DNA of 64,000 nucleotides from Aegilops tauschii subsp. strangulata (Eukaryota; Streptophyta; Magnoliopsida; Poales; Poaceae). Positions 57,914-64,000 of this stretch are shown piece by piece. The notes below the pieces were generated by a model, which saw nothing but the letters and a program-made list of their open reading frames with translations, did no database searches and was not told the DNA's origin. The translations under genes and the position numbers were made by a program. The stretch spans positions 224,335,622 to 224,399,621 of the forward strand of contig NC_053039.3 in the NCBI RefSeq assembly GCF_002575655.3. The letters run 5' to 3'. Each line of letters opens with the position of its first letter. The stretch's first letter is position 1.

Positions 57914-59264
57914 GGGTGTGTTTCGTACCCGTTCCCACCCTAGCATAGTTGTTCCCATGTGAGACATGCTTAGTCTAGTCATGCTTAGCACATGCAACTG
58001 CAATTGTTTGGTAGCAGTGTATGTATTGATGCATGCGAGCTGAGACTATGTTTGGGAGCCTGCGTCAGACGAGACATGTTGTATTGAGACTGTGTTTGGT
58101 AGCCTGTATCTGAGGTAGGCCGCATGAATGAGGTTTTTGGCGCCAAGACAATATTGAAACAACATCTCAACACTTCACTAAACAATTCAAGCAACAAAAC
58201 ATTACAATGCCAACATAATCTGAACAATATAACATGAATAAAAAAATCAACAATTAACACATGGGGAAGTAAAACATCATAAAATGAACCGTTACATCAC
58301 TAGATTCATAATAGATAAGACATGGCTACTTGTTCCTCAATGGAAGTATGGATGCTATCCAACAACAATTTTCTCTTTCTAAATATAGCACACAAACGGA
58401 AAAGGAGCTTTTCTCATTCTTAGTTGATTTGAACAATTTTTGTCGCTAGAGTGATAAATATATCTAAATTTGACTCTCTAGATATTGCACGATCAGCCAT
58501 GCTGCCCACGGTTATCCTCAGTGTTTGTTGCCTAGATCTTCTAAACATGAGCATCATGTAAGCATACAATACAGCCACTAGACCGGCTCCTCTTACAATT
58601 AGTTGCCTTCATTTTCTTGCCAATTCATCCATCTATGACAACACAAATAAATCAAATCTTAGAAGAAAATATATGCAAAAAACAGGAAACTTAGCAAAAC
58701 ATAATTCATCCATCTATGATAGTGCAAGCAAATCAAATCTTGCCAAAAAATTAGCATGACAAGCAATGAACAGAAGATAGATAGTTCACCAAATCCTTCA
58801 TGCATAAGTTTTGACTTAACCATAATAGGCTTTGTGTACATAGATAATTAACAAAAACCCTCGTGCATAAAATTTTCTAACCATAGTAGGCTCTTTGTAC
58901 AGAAGATACATATATACTTAACAAAATAAAAAAATCATGAAGTATAGGCCCGAGGCAGGAAGGAGGGGGTAGGGGAAGGAAGGGAGGAGGAGGGTGGAGA
59001 GAGGGAAGGAAGAGCGAAGGTACTACCTCGGTGGCGGCGTGCTGGGACTGGCGGCGACGAGGTTGACGGGGGCAACAACGAGGTGGAAGGGGGCGGTGAG
59101 TTGAGCAAGGACTAGCGGCGGGGCGGCGACGAGGAAGACCAGATCAGCAGGGGCGGCAGCGAGGTAGAAGACGGCGGGGTAGCTCAGTCGGTGGTTGTCA
59201 TGGGAATGAATCTGACAGTAAGAGAGGGGTAGGATGAAGGAGCGTGGTCTAGCTATGATGCAAG
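57914..59264 (-). pseudogene. Third PIF/Harbinger element, minus strand, with transposase remnant
   Basis: A Harbinger-type terminus GGGTGTGTTTCGTACC begins at 57914. On the minus strand, about 58400-58320 encodes FRLCAIFRKRKLLLDSIHTS followed by EEQVAM, the conserved start of the HARBI1-like nuclease of plant PIF elements; upstream to about 58700 are weaker pieces and stops. Downstream of that block the nuclease catalytic region is missing. A GC-rich leader-like block is at 59000-59260. The right end is cut by the LTR at 59265. Confidence 0.55.
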
Positions 59265-59790
59265 TGTGACACAAGAGATTTTACGAGTGCTGGCCCCTCT
59301 CGGAGTGGTAAAGACCCTACGTCTTGAGCTGCTGGAGCTATTTTATTTATGTCTAGATGATTACAATGGATTGAGAACCCTTCTCTTAGTGCTACGAGGC
59401 GGCTTTTATAGTGTGCACGTCCCATGATCCTGTTTATTACAAAGAGAGAGTGGATTACATGCGTTACTACTGGTAACTGAAGCTATGATGACTAGTAACG
59501 CCTGAAGTTATGCAGCCTCGGACGTTCCAGATCCCACGCTAGTTGTAGGTCTTCTTTGCCCGAGTTGTCAAAGTGCGGCCGAGTGGATGGGTGATTGTCC
59601 GAGTGGGTTGTCACCGCCCGAGTGGTCGAATGACTTCCCAGTGAAATGTGTTTTGAAGTGCATCCAAATGCATACGTGGCTCGGGAGCCTTAAGGTGGGG
59701 CCCTAGGAAGGCCTGCTTTGTGACCCTAGCTGTAATAGGTGACCACATCATTAGCCCCCGAATCGGTTGACGTTTTATAGGATGAATCTG
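59265..59790 (-). mobile_element. 3' LTR and polypurine tract of a further Gypsy element
   Basis: LTR 59265-59750 (TGTGACACAAGAG...GTGACCACATCA). Inside its right edge is TTAGCCCCCGAATC, which on the minus strand is the purine tract GATTCGGGGGCTAA. The internal region is cut after 40 bp by the CACTA end. Confidence 0.65.
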
Positions 59791-60208
59791 CACTACAAAA
59801 AGACATATCTCTGACATTATGGCCCGAACAAAATCTTTTTCTCGCATGAATATGACACTCCCATGATGATAATTGTGACAAAAACACGTATCATCATAGA
59901 TGTGGTGGGCTCCTACTTCCATGACAAAAAATTATGACATAAAATGGGCTTTTTGTCCTGGGCGGGCCGGAGACGCACCTGCATGACATTCTTTGGACCG
60001 TTCATGATGTAAAAAAAATCATGGTAGAAGTGAGGACGAGGAAAATTTCGAGGAGTTCCCGGCTACGGTGGCAATTGGTGGGTGGTCAGGGTCGAGCGAT
60101 GTAGTGTGTTTTTATTGTTTCTCTCGTACGCGCATGTTTGTGAGAGGCATTCACTAACTGAACTCTAGCGAGGCGTTCACTTATTGAACTCGAGTGATCG
60201 AGCTCGTC
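59791..60208 (+). mobile_element. Truncated CACTA (Caspar-like) end
   Basis: Starts exactly CACTACAAAAAGACATATCT, the terminal signature of Triticeae CACTA elements, followed by subterminal ATGACA/GTCATG-type repeats and CGAGCGAT words near 60180. The element stops at about 60208, where Gypsy pol begins. The other end and the transposase are not in the window. Confidence 0.75.
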
Positions 60209-60540
60209 AAGATTCTCTTAATGCCCTGGAAGAAGAACGTGATCTTGCACCATCAAGATCAGGGATATATCAACAAGACCTACGTCGCTATCACAGACGT
60301 AGATCCGAAGCCGTACCTTCAAGGAGGGTGACTTAGTGCTCCGTATGATACAAGAATAGACATGTTTGCATAAGCTCTCCCCTCCTTAGGAAGGACCCTT
60401 CGTCATAAGCAAGAATATGAACAACGGGTCATATTACCTCGTTGATATACGTGAAGCAAATAAATCACGTACCTTTGAAAAGGAGAGCAGCAGGCCCTGG
60501 AACATTGCACATCTTCAGCCATATTATACATAAGTTACTT
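60209..60540 (+). pseudogene. pol (integrase): C-terminal end of Gypsy pol (integrase tail)
   Basis: Frames in sequence give DSLNALEEERD, SGIYQQDLRRYH, FKEGDLVLRMIQE, HKLSPP and NNGSYYLVDIREAN, and finally RPWNIAHLQPYYT before a stop, the usual end of Gypsy integrase in this group. At least two frame changes. Everything upstream is lost at the CACTA junction. Confidence 0.75.
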
Positions 60541-61345
60541 ACTTAGTTGCATTTTCTACTTTTACATACATTTATCATGTATATATTATGACTAATGAAA
60601 TAAAGCTGGCATCTCTGGATCCTGGAGTTTGTCGTTTCACCTCAAAAGTCGTGTGTTGAGTCTTTATTTTTTGATCATTGGTTACTTGGTGGCTTCTAAC
60701 TCATTGAGTTCAGCTATAACATCCCTTTTAACACAGCATATACCATTATAATATTTGGTTATACCTGCCTGTTAGCTTGATGCTACTCACAACAATGTGA
60801 CCCGGCTGTACATTTGATAAGTCAATCACATGGATGCCTATTATGGACTTTGTTGACCTTGAACTTATCAAAGTTAAAACACCGGCTTATGCCACGTGAC
60901 AGTCGGCTCTCTAGATAGCAAGGATAAACCATAAGGGCTACAAGTTCTGCTTCCACAGGAAGCATATTTCAAGTGTCGGGCCTCGAAAGCTGGTCTTTAC
61001 GCTGCGCCTCGAAAGCCGACTTTCAATCAGTGTTTACTTGGTTATATTTATTATATATATTTGGTTTATTTTACCTACGTCTTTGAAGTCTAACCTATAC
61101 AATTTTTTTATCTATGCATATATATATATATATATTTATTTATATATTTCTTCTCTTTTTTGCGGAATTCGGCTTTCATTTAAAAGTCAGGTTTCATATT
61201 TTCCTATGAGCTGTTTAAGCAAAGGCAGTACTCGACAAATTTCATACGAAGAAAATTTGTCGGGTTTCATTGCAACCGTGGCCATGATTCATATTACTCA
61301 AATATGATATCAGTTATGCATAAATTCCTAACAGCAGGAGGAAGC
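60541..61345 (+). other. Post-pol region of Gypsy E, first part
   Basis: AT-rich 3' region without ORFs of note. Contains GATGCTACTCACAACAATGT...GACCCGGCTG (about 60779-60810), repeated at 63052, duplicated words GCCTCGAAAGC(T/C)G near 60985, and a TA dinucleotide run at about 61116. Confidence 0.6.
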
Positions 61346-61350
61346 TACCA

Positions 61351-62027
61351 TGTAACACCCCGGACACACCCGCCGTGGTCGTTACTCCTGGCAGGATCTT
61401 GACTGGCCCCACAGATCAATACTAGTCTTTTCTGCGCACTTTGTCCTCACTCGTGCGCACCCTGGAGCAACTTCCCGGTCGGTCACCCATCCTGAAATTA
61501 CTCCAAGCCGAGCACGCTTAACTTTAGAGTTCTTTCCGAATGGGCTCCCGGAAAAGAAGGAATTCCTTATTAATATGAGTAGTCTATCATCCCTAATAAG
61601 CCAGGCTATCACATACACCCCCACTTAGAGGAACCGACTTCCTCGTCGGGCCATAGGAACGTTCCCTCTTGGCACATACGTCTGTGCATCCAGTCCGATA
61701 CATGTGCCATGCCGTGTGCCACGACGGGTCACAAACGTCATGAACAACATGACCGTGCACCTGTCCGCAAACATCCGTGTAACCGCGAGGGTCGGCTCTG
61801 ATACCAACTTGTAACGCCCCGGACACACCCGCCGGTGGTCATTACTCCTGGCGGGATCTAGACTGGCCCCACAGATCAATACTAGTCTTTTCTACGCACT
61901 TTGTTCTGAAATTACTCCAAGCTGAGCACGCTTAACTTTAGAGTTCTTTCCGAATGGGCTCCCGGAAAAGAAGGAATTCCTTATTGATATGAGTAGTCTA
62001 TCATCCCTAATAAGCCAGGCTATCACA
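61351..62027 (-). mobile_element. Cassandra TRIM element
   Basis: 677-bp miniature LTR retroelement with a perfect 5-bp target duplication, TACCA (61346-61350 and 62028-62032). LTRs are 61351-61613 and 61810-62027. On the minus strand the internal region starts AGTTGGTATCAGAGCC, an initiator-Met primer-binding site, and ends with the purine tract CTAAGTGGGGG. No coding capacity. The LTR carries a 5S-rRNA-like segment, which defines Cassandra. Confidence 0.9.
61456..61556 (-). other. 5S-rRNA-like segment in the Cassandra LTR
   Basis: On the minus strand: AACTCTAAAGTTAAGCGTGC (A-box region of 5S rRNA), then GGATGGGTGACCGACCGGGA (C-box region), in the same order and about the same spacing as in plant 5S rRNA genes. 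In Cassandra this carries an RNA polymerase III internal promoter. The other LTR (61810-62027) lacks about 45 bp covering the C-box region. Confidence 0.9.
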
Positions 62028-62032
62028 TACCA

Positions 62033-63818
62033 GGAGGCTAATTCAAAATCATGGAAGGAAAAGTTACTATATTGGTCTGACACGTGAAATCCAAAAAAAG
62101 ATGGGACATACGGTCAGCTAAACAACAATGCAATCTCTTCGGCTCATTGTGATGGACGACACCATTGACATCTCCGACACGCCGCGGCCGGCTGCTCCGG
62201 GTTTGGCACAACGATCATCAACGCCACCATCGACATCTCCGACTCGTTGCAGTTAGGCTACGACTCTGCCGCAGACGACATCAGCTCCACTGCGAATGTA
62301 TGCGGACCAGTCTGACTTCTTCGACTCGCCATGGAGGATGGCTTCACCAACATCGCAACCTTCTCCGACTCTGGCCAAGCCGACTCGCCACCTCTGGTTT
62401 GGCAGTTTCGGGTTACAACGCCTTTAAAATCGCGACTCCTGCCGCCAGCTAGAGTCGTCGGCCGGGTTACGGACCGCCGACTCCTACGGGACCGTCTACA
62501 ACCTCTCTGTGGCCGACCTCCCCGGTCTATGGGCTTATACTGCGACATCAACGTTGGAGGCACAAAACCAGCTAAGTCACTTTCATGTTTGAATTTCGTA
62601 TTTTTATTTTTAGTCAATTAAACAAGCTGACACCTTTGAGTTAAACTCAGGGACTGTCGTTTTTCTTCTCGATTAAAGTTGAGTCATAATGTTACCAAAC
62701 ATGACTAGTTGCCACATGCGTAGTTCAAACATGGGTACCCTACCTACCAGCAAAATAATTTTACATATGTTCTTTACTAAGTCAAATGCGACATGCAATT
62801 GACCAAGTAGTGTGTATGATATTGTCAATCGACTCTGATGCATCAAAAAGCCTTTGTCGGCCCTAAACATATCGTATTGCATGAAAAAAGTCCACGCGAA
62901 AACCTACTTAGTCAAGTAAAACAATTAACAACTTGAACACAAGTTGACAAAATCACCGAAATTGTCATTTAATTTTGTTTCATACATCACAAAACGGTGT
63001 AATGCATGCACATGTTTTTATTTCAGGTAAAAGGGGCATCAAGTCGGATGTTGCTCACACTCATGTGACCCGGCTATGCCCGTGATAACTCAATCAATGT
63101 TGACGCCCATTGAGGATATAGTTGACCCTGCATTTATCACGGAGGATCACACCGAAACAAGCCACACGAAAGCCAGCTTTATGAAAAAACACAGAAAAAA
63201 TTATTCTGCTGCAGAACAGAACTCCGAGTTGTTGCAAGACTGAACAAACCCGTTACTCGGGGGCTACAGTATAAATTTCAAGAATAAGTATTTCAAAGAA
63301 AGAGTAAGTCTCCGGTTGCTGTAGGCAAGACAACCTGGCACTTGGGGCTACAGTAATTAAAGCTATATTTACAAAATAAAGCACCAAGTCATCACGAGGT
63401 GATAAACTCAGAGCTTGGGGGACACACAGATGATATATTTATATGATATTGGAGTTGAAGAGAAAATACAAAAAATTGGGGAACTACCCAACCGGGTAGA
63501 CCAACAAGACAAAGGGGACCCGACTTGAAAAGACCCAGCAGGAGACAGAACCCGGCCTGGAAGGACAACCCGACAACATCAACGTCTGCAACCCGGCAAC
63601 ATCTATGCTCATGACTAGCCAGCTTCAACGGCTCATCATCCTCAACACTCACGAACCGACAACCTTGAAGCTCATGAGTCGGCAATCTCTTCATCCACAT
63701 TTCGGCATCCATTGCATCAATGACCTGACAAAAGCTATGTGTCCCAGGAAGACAAAAGCATCAACAAATCTAGACCTTTAGCCTGACTCTTCGAGTCTCC
63801 CGAAAGCTCGGGGGCAAC
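62033..63818 (+). other. Post-pol region of Gypsy E, second part, with polypurine tract
   Basis: No confident ORF. A GC-richer block at 62150-62580 has repeated TTGACATCTCCGAC and CCGACTCG words and an open frame starting MDDTIDISDTPRP that stops after about 34 codons. The repeat TTGCTCACACTCATGTGACC (63055) echoes 60783. The region ends with AGCTCGGGGGCAAC (63805-63818), the polypurine tract. Confidence 0.55.
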
Positions 63819-64000
63819 TGTCATGGATATGGGACAGTGGTACCCTCACGGAGGTAGAACGTGGCCCAACACGGGGGTGTCCTAGCAGGCCGGCTTTGGA
63901 ACGTTTGATTAAGACCCAGATCCTATTTAGCTTGTAATAGAAAAGAGACCGGTTGTAGTCCTATTAGGACTCTACATGTAAGCCGACCCCTTCAACTTAT
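63819..64000 (+). repeat. Start of the 3' LTR of Gypsy E
   Basis: Begins TGTCATGGATATGGGACAG directly after the polypurine tract and continues past the window edge. GACTCTACATGTAAGCC near the end could be part of its promoter or terminator region. Confidence 0.7.

Noticed and set aside
61456..61556. A genuine 5S rRNA gene
   Set aside because: Only the internal-promoter region matches; it lies in a Cassandra LTR and lacks the 5' and 3' parts of a 5S gene.

Overview
This is repeat-dense plant nuclear DNA, very probably from a wheat-group grass (Triticum, Aegilops or a close relative). The reasons are BARE/Angela/WIS-type Copia LTRs, several long-LTR Gypsy families of the Sabrina/WHAM/Fatima kind, a Caspar-like CACTA end, PIF/Harbinger and Mutator elements, and a Cassandra TRIM carrying 5S-rRNA-like LTRs. 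I see no intact host gene, no true rRNA or tRNA gene and nothing bacterial. Family names are recognised by eye and are approximate; element boundaries rest on LTR ends, target-site duplications (TSDs) and terminal inverted repeats read from the sequence.

Layout. 1-1037 is a Gypsy LTR end. 1038-1291 and 10162-10704 are one DNA transposon split by a complete Fatima-like Gypsy element (1292-10161, minus strand, TSD GCGGC). That element has gag-protease, a spliced gene on the opposite strand, and no reverse transcriptase or integrase. From about 11020 to 50797 runs the 3' half of one Gypsy element ('Gypsy A') that has been opened repeatedly: by an Athila-type non-autonomous element that left a solo LTR (12762-14175) plus a partial tandem duplication (14176-21216); by a decayed Copia element (22528-38804, TSD GTTGA), itself invaded by a BARE/Angela-type Copia (26524-34992, TSD GAGTT) and, in its 3' LTR, by a Mutator-like non-autonomous element (37279-38664); and, inside its own 3' LTR, by about 10 kb holding a decayed multi-exon gene of unknown family (about 40780-42610) and a complete Mutator element (43920-49401, TSD CACAACAAG).

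50798-54269 is a pile of truncated LTR ends (Gypsy, BARE-like, Athila-like). 54270-59264 is a cluster of three decayed PIF/Harbinger elements. 59265-64000 holds a Gypsy 3' LTR, a truncated CACTA arm and the 3' end of another Gypsy element ('Gypsy E') that contains a Cassandra TRIM (61351-62027, TSD TACCA).

The parts most worth a second look are the Mutator element that pairs a plant-mobile-domain gene with a truncated transposase between hairpin-filled inverted repeats; the ambisense Gypsy element with a palindromic LTR; the duplication-plus-solo-LTR structure; the shared GC-rich dyad next to LTR and internal promoters; and the unrecognised spliced pseudogene.
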